The notes under the pieces are model-generated. The model was not told the DNA's origin. It ran no database searches and was given only the letters and a program-made list of their open reading frames with translations. Below, in pieces: positions 27,445-36,446 of a stretch of DNA of 64,000 nt. The stretch comes from Fodinibacter sp963834965. GTDB taxonomy: Bacteria > Actinomycetota > Actinomycetes > Actinomycetales > Dermatophilaceae. The DNA lies in assembly GCA_963834965.1 (NCBI GenBank), contig CAWIEI010000034.1:197487-261486 (forward strand), read 5' to 3'. The translations under genes were made by a program, and so were the position numbers. The number at the start of each line of letters is the position of its first letter. Position 1 is the first letter of the stretch.

Positions 27445-28658
27445 GAGGGCCTTCCTCCGGCGGGACGGGATGGCTTCGGCTGCCCGGTGGCGCTGCCCAC
27501 GTACGCGACGTAGGCGGCGAGCAGGGCGCGACCGCGCACCAGGTCGACCGGCTCGCGGTCGAGTGTCTCGCTGGCCCGGCGGCGCAGCTCGGCGAGGTCG
27601 GCGTCGGCCTGGGCGGAGCGGGCGGGGGTGCGCGAGTCGCCGGCCTTGGCGGTGTACGCGCCGAGCATGAGCCGCAGCTCGTCGCGCTCGGACAGCGCCG
27701 AGGCGTACGCGTCCTGGGCCATCGTCATCGCGCGGCCCACGGCATCCAGGCGCAGCAGGTAGGCGTCGACGGCCGCAGGGTCGGTGGGCACCGGGCCCAG
27801 CGCCGACACGTCGGGCACGGCCAGCCGCGGTGCCGGGGCCACCTGGGCCACGCACCGGGCCGCGAGGTCGCGCAGCGCCGCACCGCGGGCCTCCAGCTCC
27901 GAGCGCAGCGCGCGGGCCCGGGCCTCGTCGTGCGCGTCGGCACGACGGTTGGAGGCACCGACGATGAGGTCGCGCTCGGCGCGGGCGGCGTCCTGCTCCA
28001 GCGGGCCGAGCAGGCCGCCGACGTCGGCTCCACGCTTGGCCCGGGCCAGCACGTCGGCCACTCGGTTGTCGAGCCGGTCGAGCACCGAGGCGGCGGCGGC
28101 GTGGTTCTGGGCCGGCTCGCGGTCGACGAGGTCGCGCACCCGTTCCACCGACGCGCGCAGCGAGCGCAGCCGCGCCTGCTGGTCCGCCTCCGACGGGTCG
28201 AGCCCGAGCCGCGCCCGCAGCGAGGCGGCCAGCGCGTCGGACAGCCGGCAGGCCTCCGGCATCGACACGGCCAGCGCCCCGGCCGGAACGGCGGCGGCGC
28301 CGTTACCAGCCCCGGATGCCGTGGGCCGCGCCGTCGCGTCGAGCCGCCCCCAGACCAGCGTCGACAGCCGCGCCAGCTCGGTGGCGCCGACCCGGCCCGA
28401 GTCCCAGGTGGCCACGAGCAGGTCGTGCCGGTCGGCGACCGCCTTCCACAGCGCCATCGAGAGCAGCAGGTCGCTGGTGTAGGCGGAACTGTCGGCCGCG
28501 CCGAGGGCCGCCTCGTCGATGGCGTCGAGCTCGGCCTTGCGGGCGTCGCGCCAGGCGCCCAGCGCCTCGAGGTAGTGCAGCGCGTCCGAGGCGACCAGCG
28601 GCTGGCCGAGCCGGCCGGGGGCGGTGGGTGCCGTGGCGCCGTTCGTCGTGGAGATCAC
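27441..28658 (-). CDS. Coiled-coil protein of unknown function in the pknG operon
   Basis: I do not recognise this 405-residue protein. It is rich in alanine, arginine, leucine and aspartate, with long stretches predicted by eye to be amphipathic helix (about residues 160-260 and 290-380), and has no signal peptide or membrane segment. It starts by ATGA overlap with glnH and ends by ATGA overlap with pknG, so it is translationally coupled between the sensor lipoprotein and the kinase. This position, and the lack of enzyme motifs, suggests an adaptor that links the membrane sensor to cytoplasmic PknG. That is inference from position only. Confidence 0.85.
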   Translation of the reverse strand: MISTTNGATAPTAPGRLGQPLVASDALHYLEALGAWRDARKAELDAIDEAALGAADSSAYTSDLLLSMALWKAVADRHDLLVATWDSGRVGATELARLSTLVWGRLDATARPTASGAGNGAAAVPAGALAVSMPEACRLSDALAASLRARLGLDPSEADQQARLRSLRASVERVRDLVDREPAQNHAAAASVLDRLDNRVADVLARAKRGADVGGLLGPLEQDAARAERDLIVGASNRRADAHDEARARALRSELEARGAALRDLAARCVAQVAPAPRLAVPDVSALGPVPTDPAAVDAYLLRLDAVGRAMTMAQDAYASALSERDELRLMLGAYTAKAGDSRTPARSAQADADLAELRRRASETLDREPVDLVRGRALLAAYVAYVGSATGQPKPSRPAGGRPS

Positions 28659-29683
28659 GAGGTCCGTCCGTAGACCGGCTGCGGCGGGGCCGGCGCCTTG
28701 CCCAGCGAGTCGGCGAGCCAGGTGTTGTAGCTCTTGGTCCAGCGCCCGTCGGCGCGCATCTGGGCGAGCACGCCGTTGACGAAGCTGGCGAAGTCCTTGT
28801 TGTCCCGGTTGACCCCCAGGCCGTACGGCTCGGCGGTGAAGGCCGGGGCCTGCACGACGTCGGCGTAGGGGTCCTGCGCCGCGAGCCCGGCGAGCACGGT
28901 GTCGTCACCGGTGATGCCGTCGACGGCCCCCTGCTGGAACAGCACCAGGCAGCCGGTGTGGGTGTCTGCCCCGACGGCCTCGATGTCGGTGAAGGTGCGC
29001 AGCTTGTCCATGCTGGTCGACCCGTTGGGGGCGCAGACCTTCTTGCCCGCGAGATCCTCGATGCCGCGGATCGGGCCGCCGTTCTCGGCCTTCTCGCCCA
29101 GGCGCACCAGCACCTTCTGGCCCGAGCGGTAGTACTCGCTGGAGAACGCGATCTCCTTCCAGCGGTCGCAGGTGATCGTCATGTTGCGGGCCACGATGTC
29201 GACGGTGCCGTCCTTGAGCGAGGGCAGCCGCTGGGCGGCGGTGATCACCTTCAGCTCGACCTTGTTCGGGTCGCCGAAGATGGCCTGCGAGACGGCGTGC
29301 AGCATGTCGATGTCGAAGCCCTCGATCCGCCCGGTCACCGGGTTCCGCGCGCCCAGCAGCAGGGTGTCGGAGGAGACGCCGGCGATGAGCCGCCCACGCT
29401 TCTTGATCCGGTCCATGGTGCTGCCGGCCGGCATCGCGCCGGGCGTCGGCATCGTGGCGGGGGGCGCGTACGACTGCAGGCAGTTGGCCTTCACGACGTC
29501 GTTGCTCGAGGGCGCCGGTGAGGGGGTGGTCGTGGCGCTGGGTGACGGCGCAGCCGGGGCCGGGGCCGTGTACAGGGGCGTCGGGTCGTAGGCGCCGGCG
29601 CTGGTGCAGGCACCGGTGACCAGGGTGGCGGCCACCGCGACGAGCACCGCCAGCGCGCGGGACGGGCTGGGGCGGCGGCTCAT
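28655..29683 (-). CDS. glnH: GlnH-type amino-acid-binding lipoprotein
   Basis: The start at 29683 follows GGAGGAG. The 342-residue product has a lipoprotein signal (ATLVTGAC, lipidated Cys near residue 26), a Pro/Ser/Thr-rich linker, and a family 3 solute-binding domain. Ligand-contact blocks are recognisable: GFDIDMLHAV, DIVARNMTITCDRW and QQGAVDGITGDD. In mycobacteria GlnH binds aspartate/glutamate outside the membrane and signals through GlnX to PknG rather than serving a transporter. No ABC permease or ATPase gene is present here either, which supports a sensor role. It overlaps glnX by ATGA. Confidence 0.93.
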   Translation of the reverse strand: MSRRPSPSRALAVLVAVAATLVTGACTSAGAYDPTPLYTAPAPAAPSPSATTTPSPAPSSNDVVKANCLQSYAPPATMPTPGAMPAGSTMDRIKKRGRLIAGVSSDTLLLGARNPVTGRIEGFDIDMLHAVSQAIFGDPNKVELKVITAAQRLPSLKDGTVDIVARNMTITCDRWKEIAFSSEYYRSGQKVLVRLGEKAENGGPIRGIEDLAGKKVCAPNGSTSMDKLRTFTDIEAVGADTHTGCLVLFQQGAVDGITGDDTVLAGLAAQDPYADVVQAPAFTAEPYGLGVNRDNKDFASFVNGVLAQMRADGRWTKSYNTWLADSLGKAPAPPQPVYGRTS

Positions 29684-31098
29684 CGGTACTCCTCCAGCCG
29701 CAGCGAGACGCCCCACCAGGCGCACAGGGCGGCGACCACCCCGGCCAGCAGGCCCAGCACCCCGGCGAACGGCAGCCACCCGCCGGTGCCGTCGAGCTGA
29801 TCCGCGGTCTGCCCGCTCAGCTGGGTGAGCTGTTGATCGGAGGCCGTGTCGAACGCGGCGAAGGCGCCGTTGCCGGACTTCGCGCCGGTCCCGGTCGCCA
29901 GCGCCACGGCCTTCTCCCAGTCGCCGCCGTCATCGAGCGCCCGGATCTGCTGGTGCACGTCGGTGTAGCCCTTCCACGGCAGCTTGGCCAGGCCCTTGGA
30001 TGCCGGGTTCTTCTCGAGCGCCGAGAGCGCGCCGCCGACCGCCGTGGACGAGGTCTGCCAGGCCTTCTCGAACGACGCCCCCGAGCCACGGGCGATGAGG
30101 GTCAGGCTCTCGTTGGACTTGGCGTCGAAGCCGGCGATCCGCGCCTGGGCCGTGGAGCGGGTGGCTGCATAGACCCCGTCGCGGGTGGCGTCGACGCTGC
30201 TCTTGACCGACAGCAGCCCCACCGTGCCCAGGGCCAGGGTCACCAGCACGAGCAGCGCCCCAGCGGCCAGCGGCACGTTGACGTAGCGGCGGGTGCGCCG
30301 GGCCAACCAGACCAGCGACATCCCCAGCACGACCAGGGCCAGCAGCCCGGGCAGCACGAGCCACAGGGCGGACCGCCCGGCGCGGTCGAACTCCTGGGTG
30401 ACCCGGCCGTCGTTGGCCTCGCCGAGGTTGGCCAGCAGCGGCAGGGCCTCGGCGCGCAGGTCGGCACTGGCCGACTTCAGGTACTGCGCCCCGACGGGCA
30501 GGGCCTGCCGGTTGTTGGCGCGCGCCTGCTCGACCTCGCTCGTGTAGGCCACGAGCGACTGGTTGAGCGCGCCGAGCGCCGCCCCGTCGGCCGGCTGGTG
30601 CTGCGCGGCCTGCGCGATCAGCTCGGATGCCGAGGCGACCGCCTCGGTGTAGTCGGCGCGCTGGGCGGGCGGCTCGAGGCCGCCGACGAGGAAGGCGTTG
30701 GTGGCGTCGGCGTCGGCCTGCACCACGTTGGTCTGGATGGCCTGGATGCGCACGAGCTGGTCTGCGTTGGATGCCGCGCGGCTCAAGGCGCCGTCTGCCG
30801 ACCGGAAGGCCTGGCCCGCCGCGAGCCCGAAGAGCAGGGCGGCCACGACGCTGACGATGCCGACCGCCCGCATCCGGCCAGGGGTGCCGGCCATCGCGGC
30901 CCGGGTCGAGGCGACCAGGGCGTCGGCCCGACCTCGGATGCCGTCCGCCGGGGGTGCGGGCGCGGCCGGCATCCCGGGTGGCACCGAACCGGCGGGGGAC
31001 ATCGTGGGGGAGCCGGCCGGCTGGCCGGTCCGCGCCATCGCTGACGGGGGCGGCGGTGGGGGAGCAGTGGCTGCCGCCCGCGGCGGAGTGGGGGTCAC
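29680..31098 (-). CDS. glnX: GlnX-type transmembrane signalling protein
   Basis: The 472-residue product starts at a GTG. It has a proline-rich cytoplasmic N-terminus, then four transmembrane helices: near 77-98, 255-275, 285-305 and 440-462. They bound two extracytoplasmic helical segments of about 155 and 135 residues. This is the layout of mycobacterial GlnX (Rv0411c type), which senses ligand-loaded GlnH and signals to PknG. No kinase or HAMP motif is seen. Its stop overlaps the glnH start. Identification rests on topology, operon order (glnX-glnH-pknG) and size rather than on conserved catalytic residues. Confidence 0.88.
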   Translation of the reverse strand: MTPTPPRAAATAPPPPPPSAMARTGQPAGSPTMSPAGSVPPGMPAAPAPPADGIRGRADALVASTRAAMAGTPGRMRAVGIVSVVAALLFGLAAGQAFRSADGALSRAASNADQLVRIQAIQTNVVQADADATNAFLVGGLEPPAQRADYTEAVASASELIAQAAQHQPADGAALGALNQSLVAYTSEVEQARANNRQALPVGAQYLKSASADLRAEALPLLANLGEANDGRVTQEFDRAGRSALWLVLPGLLALVVLGMSLVWLARRTRRYVNVPLAAGALLVLVTLALGTVGLLSVKSSVDATRDGVYAATRSTAQARIAGFDAKSNESLTLIARGSGASFEKAWQTSSTAVGGALSALEKNPASKGLAKLPWKGYTDVHQQIRALDDGGDWEKAVALATGTGAKSGNGAFAAFDTASDQQLTQLSGQTADQLDGTGGWLPFAGVLGLLAGVVAALCAWWGVSLRLEEYR

Positions 31099-31113
31099 GA
31101 GGTGCCTCCGGGG

Positions 31114-32620
31114 TCAGTGGGTCGGTCGCCGTGCGTGCGGGGACGCAGCCGCCGGGTCCCGGTCCGACGCGGCAGGAGCCGCCTCGGCTCCCTCGTCGAG
31201 GCGGCTCCTCGTCGAAGTCGCGGGCCACCAGCAAGCGGAGCTGCTCGAGGGTCGGCGCCTCCGTGTCGCGCAGCCGCCAGGCGTGGTGGCCGATCGCGGC
31301 CTCGAGGGCGTTGCGGGCGTAGCGGCCGTTGCCGAACGAGCTGCCCCGAGCGGTGCGACCGAGCACCTCGCGGAACCGCTGCTCGGCGTCCGGCTCGAGC
31401 ACGTAGTCGGCGCCCTGCGCGAGGTGGCGAAGGATGTCGACGAGCTCGTCGTCGGTGTAGTCCTCGAACTCGATGGTGGTGCGGAACCGGCTCGCGAGAC
31501 CGGGGTTCGCGGCGATGAAGGCCGCCATCGGGGCAGGGTAGCCGGCCACGATGACGACGAGGTCGTCGCGCCGGTCCTCCATCTCCTTGACCAGGGTGTC
31601 GACCGCCTCCTGGCCGTACTGGTCGCCCGCCGGGCCGGTGCCGGTGAGGCTGTAGGCCTCGTCGATGAAGAGCACCCCGCCCGCCGCGGACGCGACGACC
31701 TCGGCGGTCTTGGTGGCGGTCTGGCCGAGGTAGCCGGCGACCAGCTCGGAGCGGTCGACCTCGACCAGGTGGCCACCGGACAGCAGGCCCAGCGCCTGGT
31801 AGATGCCGCCCACCAGCCGGGCCACCGTGGTCTTGCCGGTGCCCGGGTTGCCGGTGAAGACCAGGTGGCGGGTCATCGTGGGGCTCTTCAGGCCGGCATC
31901 CACCCGCAGCTTCTCGACCCGCAGCAGGGCGACCTGGCGGTGGATCTCGCGCTTGACCCGCTGCAGGCCGATCAGGGCGTCGAGCTCGGCGAGCAGGTCC
32001 TCGAGCGACCGCGGCGGGGTGGCCGGTGCCGCGGTCGGTGCCGCCGCCGCCGTCGGTGCCGCGGTCTGCGCCTCGCCGACCGGGGTCCCGACTGTGTTCT
32101 CTGCGCCGCTCACCCCGGGGATGCCGCCCATACCCGGTTGCGTGCCGCCCGTCAGCCCACCCACGAGGTCCCCGGCTGGTGTCCCCAAGGCCGGCTGCGG
32201 GCGCACGGCGGAGAGCTGGGCCGCGGCGGTGACCGAGGCGTTGCCGATGACGCGCACCGTCGGCTCGCCGAGCTCGCAGGCGGCCGCGGCCACCTCGGCC
32301 AGGGCCTGCGCGTAGGCCGCCGCCTGCGGGGACCGTTGGGCCGCCAGCGCGCCGAGGATGGCGGTCGGGGCACCCCGCCAGCGACGGCCGCGGCTGGCCG
32401 CGTCGAAGAAGTCCTGCGTGCTGGCGCCACCGGCTGCCACGCCCCAGTCGGCCGCGGCCCCCGGGGCCGACTCGGCCACCGCCGCCGCGAGCACGAGCGC
32501 CTCCTGCCGGGCCGCCGCAGCATCGGCACCGGCAGCGGTCGCCAGGCCGGCCACCGCGTCGGCCGCCTCGGTCAGGGATGCCGTGCGCGGTGGGCTGGCC
32601 GGGCCGGGGGACGGGCTCAT
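31114..32620 (-). CDS. CbxX/CfxQ-type AAA+ ATPase, apparent frameshift near the C-terminus
   Basis: The ATG at 32620 overlaps the upstream stop (TGATG). The product has an alanine-rich helical N-terminal region (1-200), then one AAA+ domain. Walker A GNPGTGKTT is near 257-265, Walker B GGVLFIDEAY near 315, and SRFRTTIEFEDYTDDEL lies in the expected place for this family. After the last conserved block (RDFDEEP, about 31206) the same frame stays open for another 1.2 kb, antisense-free but right through glnX. That is implausible. A one-base shift near 31200-31206 yields a short acidic tail ending at 31114, 16 bases before glnX. I take this as the real end. Members remodel enzyme complexes (Rubisco activase CbbX) or act with VWA proteins, and a VWA gene lies in this operon. 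Confidence 0.85.
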
Positions 32621-33237
32621 CAGGCGTCCCGCCCGGCCGGCGGCTGCAGGCGGCCGAGCCCCCCGGCATCCGCACCGGTCTGGGGCGACGCCGGGCTGCC
32701 GGGCATCGGCGGCAGCGGCGCCGACCCGACGTCGAGCGCCCCACCGGTGGACGCGGCGCCGAACTTCTCCGACAGGAACCGGCCGTGCGCGACGAGGGCG
32801 TCGGCGTCGGCGCGGCACACGGCATCGAAGACCTTGTCCATCGTGGCGGCGAGCAGGTCGAGCTGGTCGATGAGCACCATGAGCGAGGACTTGCCGTTGT
32901 CGACCGGGCGGTTGTCGGCGAACTGCCGCGGGAGGCGCAGGTAGCCGCCCACCGCCTCGGGCAGGTAGTCGGTGGCGGTGGCCATCACCGAGTAGGCCTG
33001 CGGGCTGCCGGCGCCGAGGCTGGGCAGGCGGGGGATGGTGTCGCGCACGACCTGGTCGACCCGCCGCACCCGCGACGCGACCGGCGCCGGGACCGCCCCT
33101 GCGGCCACCATCGCCTCGACCCGGTCCAGCGACGCGAGCAGGTCGGCGCTGGTGGGCACGGCGGGCACGACGAAGCGGTCGCCCTGCTCGTTTTTCTGAC
33201 CGCGCCCGAAGAGGCGGTCGAGGAACCCACCCGACAT
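32620..33237 (-). CDS. Conserved-looking helical protein of unknown function between telA and the AAA+ gene
   Basis: I do not recognise this 205-residue protein. Residues 1-150 look helical, with no signal or membrane segment (FLDRLFGR at the start, then VRDTIPRLPSLG and YLPEAVGGYLRLP). The last 45 residues are a proline/glycine-rich tail. It starts 26 bases after the telA stop and its stop overlaps the ATPase start. A small helical protein with this arrangement often accompanies TelA-family proteins, and YLPEAVGGYLxLP resembles blocks seen in such partners. A scaffolding partner of TelA is a guess. Confidence 0.8.
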   Translation of the reverse strand: MSGGFLDRLFGRGQKNEQGDRFVVPAVPTSADLLASLDRVEAMVAAGAVPAPVASRVRRVDQVVRDTIPRLPSLGAGSPQAYSVMATATDYLPEAVGGYLRLPRQFADNRPVDNGKSSLMVLIDQLDLLAATMDKVFDAVCRADADALVAHGRFLSEKFGAASTGGALDVGSAPLPPMPGSPASPQTGADAGGLGRLQPPAGRDA

Positions 33238-33263
33238 GTGCTCACTATGCCTGAGCGCGTTTC

Positions 33264-34499
33264 TCAGCGCCCAGCACCCCGGTTGATGCCGAGGTCGAGC
33301 GACCCACTGGCCACCCGGTCGTCCTGCTGCTGCACCCGCTCGAGGTAGGCCTGCGACTTGCTCACCTCGGTCTCGAGCGTGCCGATCGTGGCGGCCATGG
33401 TGTCGAGGGCCTGCACCTTGAAGGTGTCGATGGCGTCCATGGTCGCGTAGATGTTGGCGAACGCCGCCTGCAGCTGGGGCAGCCCGATGGTGGCCGATGC
33501 CGCCTGCTGCTGGATCTGCACCGAGTTGTCGCGCAGCATCTCGCTGGTGCGCTCGATCATGGTGCTCGTGGTGGTGTTCAGGGCGGTGATCTGGTCGAGC
33601 ACCAGCTTCTGGTTGCCCAGCGCCTGGGCCACGATGACGGCCGTGCGCAGCGCCGAGACGGTGGTGGTCGACGCGCGGTCGACGCCCTTGATCAGCTCGA
33701 GGTTGTTCTTGATGACGATGTCGATGGCCAGGTAGTTCTGGATCGACACGGCCAGCTGGGTGAGCAGGTCCTGGTGCTTCTGGCGCACGTAGAACAGCAC
33801 GTCGTCGCGCAGCGCCTTGGCCTTGTCGGGGTCGGTGGCCTCGAGCTCGGCGATGCGGGCGGAGAGGCGGGCGTCGAGCCGCTCCGCCACGTAGACGTAC
33901 TGGTTGAGCCGGCCCATGGCGTCCCAGAGGTACTGCTTCTCCATGTTGAGGGCCGCGTTGTCCTTGGCCAGCTCGTCCTGGCCGTCGCGCAGGGCGTGCA
34001 GGATGCCGTCGAGGTGGCTCTGCGCCGACTGGTACTTGCGGAAGTAGTCGGTGACCTTGTCGCCGAAGGGCACCATGCCGAGGAACTTCTTGGCGCCGGT
34101 GGCCCCCTTCGGGTCGAGGTCCTCGATGGTGCGGCGCAGGTCGAGCAGCGTCGACCCCACCTTCGAGCCCTGGGACAGGCCACCCTCCTGCAGCGCCCTG
34201 ACCGGCGAGCTGAGCAGCCGGTTCGACGTCTCGGCCGCGGCCCGGATGTCGCCGTCACCCATGGTGCGCACGTCGGTGGCCTTGGCCGCGAACTCCGGCG
34301 AGCGGGGCGCGGCGGCCATCAGCGACTCGAGGTAGCCGTCGACCTTGGCGTCGAGCCCGGGCAGGGCGGCGGCCTCGACGGCCGGTGCCATCCGCGGGGC
34401 CGCGGTGGCGGCTACGGCCTGAGGCGGCGGGGGTGCGGTGAGGGTGAGCGTGGCCGCGGCAGTGGGCGGCTGGAGCGGGGCGGGCTGCTGGTCGGTCAT
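33264..34499 (-). CDS. TelA/toxic anion resistance family protein
   Basis: The start is the ATG at 34499 after AAGGGAG; the frame is open further upstream but without coding character. The 411-residue product has a Pro/Ala-rich first 45 residues and then the all-helical TelA domain. Landmarks are GDKVTDYFRKYQSAQSHLDG, NAALNMEKQYLWDAMGRLNQ, and the C-terminal helices with TTTSTMIERTSEMLRDNS. TelA proteins were named for tellurite resistance and are now seen as cytoplasmic scaffold proteins in envelope stress and Ter-type complexes. It is the first gene of the ten-gene pknG operon. The promoter should lie in the 940-base gap upstream, but I could not identify it. Confidence 0.92.
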   Translation of the reverse strand: MTDQQPAPLQPPTAAATLTLTAPPPPQAVAATAAPRMAPAVEAAALPGLDAKVDGYLESLMAAAPRSPEFAAKATDVRTMGDGDIRAAAETSNRLLSSPVRALQEGGLSQGSKVGSTLLDLRRTIEDLDPKGATGAKKFLGMVPFGDKVTDYFRKYQSAQSHLDGILHALRDGQDELAKDNAALNMEKQYLWDAMGRLNQYVYVAERLDARLSARIAELEATDPDKAKALRDDVLFYVRQKHQDLLTQLAVSIQNYLAIDIVIKNNLELIKGVDRASTTTVSALRTAVIVAQALGNQKLVLDQITALNTTTSTMIERTSEMLRDNSVQIQQQAASATIGLPQLQAAFANIYATMDAIDTFKVQALDTMAATIGTLETEVSKSQAYLERVQQQDDRVASGSLDLGINRGAGR

Positions 34500-35439
34500 C
34501 GTGCTCCCTTGGGTTCGAGCGGACCACGGGCGCCGCTCGCTGACCGGTGGACGAACGGCCAATCTACGCGGTTCCCGTCGTCGGCGACCGGCATTACCGG
34601 GGGTCGGAGACCACCGACAAGGATGCCGCCCGGTCGCCCGGGTGGGTGACGGGGAGCACATCGCGACCGCCTGCGGCGTCTCAGCATGCTGGGATGCTGG
34701 TGGCGACCGATTCGGCCGCGACAGCCCCATAGCTGAGCTGGGTGCTGGGTCAAGGTGGGCAGCGCCACGACCTGCTGGGTGCTGGGTCAAGGTGGGCAGC
34801 GCCACGACCTGGCTCTGGGTGACGGCGGGTTCGAGCTCCACGATCGGGCTGCGCGTCCTTGCCCCCGCCCAGCTGTTCCTCGGCGAGCACCTCCCAGAAG
34901 CGGCCGTGACGGCGCACTCGGTGGCCTCGTCGATGTCGGAGGCACCCGGCCCGGCCGAGGGTCGGTCAGGAGCGGCCGAGTGAGGCGAGGTCGAGCCCGA
35001 TCCATAGGCCGCCATCCTGCTGCGCGCCGAGCCCACAGAGCGAGCACGGGCTGGTATCTGCCGACTGCGGCCAGCGCAGGCCCGCCGGAGTAGCCCGGCC
35101 CTGGCAGCAGCGCTGAGGCGGCCGCGCGGGCTGTCCCGCCGGCGCCGCGTCACTACCCCCGGGTCGAGCTGCCTCTTCCCAGACTGGCGATGGCTTCCCG
35201 TCCCCGCGAGTCAGCCGGACGGGGTCAATCCGAAAGTTCCACGGCCTGGTCATCGTGTGCAGTACGTTCGCCGCCCGGGTTTCGCCTTGCGCGACGACCA
35301 AGCGTAGAGAGACGTCCGTCAGCCGATGGGCGGTCGGGCTGCACACCGGCAACCTTGCGCGCCGGATGGCGAAGTCACTGGGGTCAAGGTGTCACGATTC
35401 GCCGTGGCGTCCCGGCGCTGGTGACGAAACGAAGGCGTG
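34500..35439. other. 940-base gap, no supported gene
   Basis: Several frames are open but none has a ribosome binding site, family motif or consistent third-position G+C. The clearest structure is the 37-bp tandem duplication at 34738-34811. This is the left edge of the accessory island and must contain the telA operon promoter, which I could not place. Confidence 0.5.
34738..34811. repeat. 37-bp perfect tandem duplication
   Basis: The 37 bases at 34738-34774 (CTGGGTGCTGGGTCAAGGTG and on) are repeated without change at 34775-34811. The duplication lies in the non-coding gap upstream of telA. Perfect identity means it is recent or an assembly artefact. Confidence 0.9.
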
Positions 35440-35775
35440 TCATGGCGCACACCCCAGATCGACGAGGTGCTCAGTCCCGTCTTCCATCCGAACGGTGAGG
35501 ATCGGCTGGTAACCGTCCTCCACCCACTCCGTGATGCTCGACCACGCCTCACGTGCCACCTGCTCCGGGGTGTAGTCCTCGGGCAGCATGGCCTCCTGGG
35601 GGAACACGTCGGCCTGCAGGGTCACGGTCAGGCGGTGCTCGGCCGTAGCGGGCCTTGGCGCCCAGGGGTGGGCCTCCCACGGCCCACCCGGGGCCTCCTG
35701 CGCGCGGTCGACGGACCCGCTCTCGGGGTCGGCGTCGACGACCACGAAGGTTCCGGTGACGATCCACTTGGACAT
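35440..35775 (-). CDS. Small acidic protein of unknown function
   Basis: The 111-residue product starts MSKWIVTGTFVVVDAD and ends in LVDLGCAP. It is acidic (many D and E), with no signal peptide or membrane segment, and mixes beta-like and helical stretches (PEQVAREAWSSITEWVEDGY). It starts one base after the stop of the 145-residue gene upstream, so the two form a pair. I know no family for it. The translation is coherent and free of low-complexity bias, which supports a real gene. Its place in the island suggests an accessory function, possibly phage- or plasmid-derived. Confidence 0.65.
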   Translation of the reverse strand: MSKWIVTGTFVVVDADPESGSVDRAQEAPGGPWEAHPWAPRPATAEHRLTVTLQADVFPQEAMLPEDYTPEQVAREAWSSITEWVEDGYQPILTVRMEDGTEHLVDLGCAP

Positions 35776-35776
35776 C

Positions 35777-36214
35777 TCAGCGCGCCTCGATCGGGTCGGT
35801 GAGCAACACAACGTTCGGGCCGCCGAAGACCGCCGGCTCGCGGACGCAGTCGACCCACGCCTGGTCGACCCCGACGTTGACCGACTCGATGGTGCCGCTG
35901 GTCGCGAGCGGGTACGACTCGGGTCGTCCGGTTGGGTGAGTGTGGCGATGCTGGCCCAGACCGCCCGACCCGACATTTCGCCATCGCTGGTTGGCGCCCG
36001 GCTCCGCGCCATGTTGGTGCACCCGGAGTGCGGCGACATCCGGCAGCGGCAAGACGTAGCGGAGCTCCTCCGCCACGAGGATGCGGTCCTCGAGGGAGGT
36101 CACGTCGTCGGGGGCGTTACCGCTCGGTGCGCCCACCACCTTCGTGATGGGGCCAGGGACAGGAGTCCTCTCGAAGCTCAGGGCGGCAATCGGTACGACG
36201 ATCTGGAGGGTCAT
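35777..36214 (-). CDS. Protein of unknown function, first of a two-gene unit
   Basis: The start chosen is the ATG at 36214 (MTLQIVVPIAALSFERTPVP); the frame upstream lacks coding character. The 145-residue product is predicted soluble. The middle (about residues 70-95, rich in H, G and R) reads less well than the two ends, so a compensated shift there is possible. It ends one base before the start of the 111-residue gene. I do not recognise the family. The valine-rich end (GPNVVLLTDPIEAR) looks like a beta strand and turn. Confidence 0.55.
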   Translation of the reverse strand: MTLQIVVPIAALSFERTPVPGPITKVVGAPSGNAPDDVTSLEDRILVAEELRYVLPLPDVAALRVHQHGAEPGANQRWRNVGSGGLGQHRHTHPTGRPESYPLATSGTIESVNVGVDQAWVDCVREPAVFGGPNVVLLTDPIEAR

Positions 36215-36446
36215 GTTCGCCTCTGACTGGTTGGGAGTCCGGAAAGGATTCTTCGCTGGTTCGATACCAACGGCGCGAGCAACGGCGGGTGGCTTGCGGC
36301 AAGTGTGGTGGTCCGGTCGTTGGTGCCGATGAACGCTTTGGAGCACTTGCAGAACGTGGCGATCTCGCGAAAGGGTTCAGGGGCCACCTCCCAGGCGACG
36401 ACTTGGCGGAGCACGGCTCGAAGCAGATCCGTGAGTGCGAACGGAG

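Noticed and set aside
28655..29683. Part of an amino acid ABC transporter
   Set aside because: No permease or ATPase genes are present. The order with glnX and pknG fits a sensor.
29930..32818. The AAA+ reading frame taken at full open length (over 960 codons)
   Set aside because: It would run through glnX out of frame for 1.2 kb. Homology ends near 31206, so I ended the gene at 31114 in the shifted frame and flagged it.
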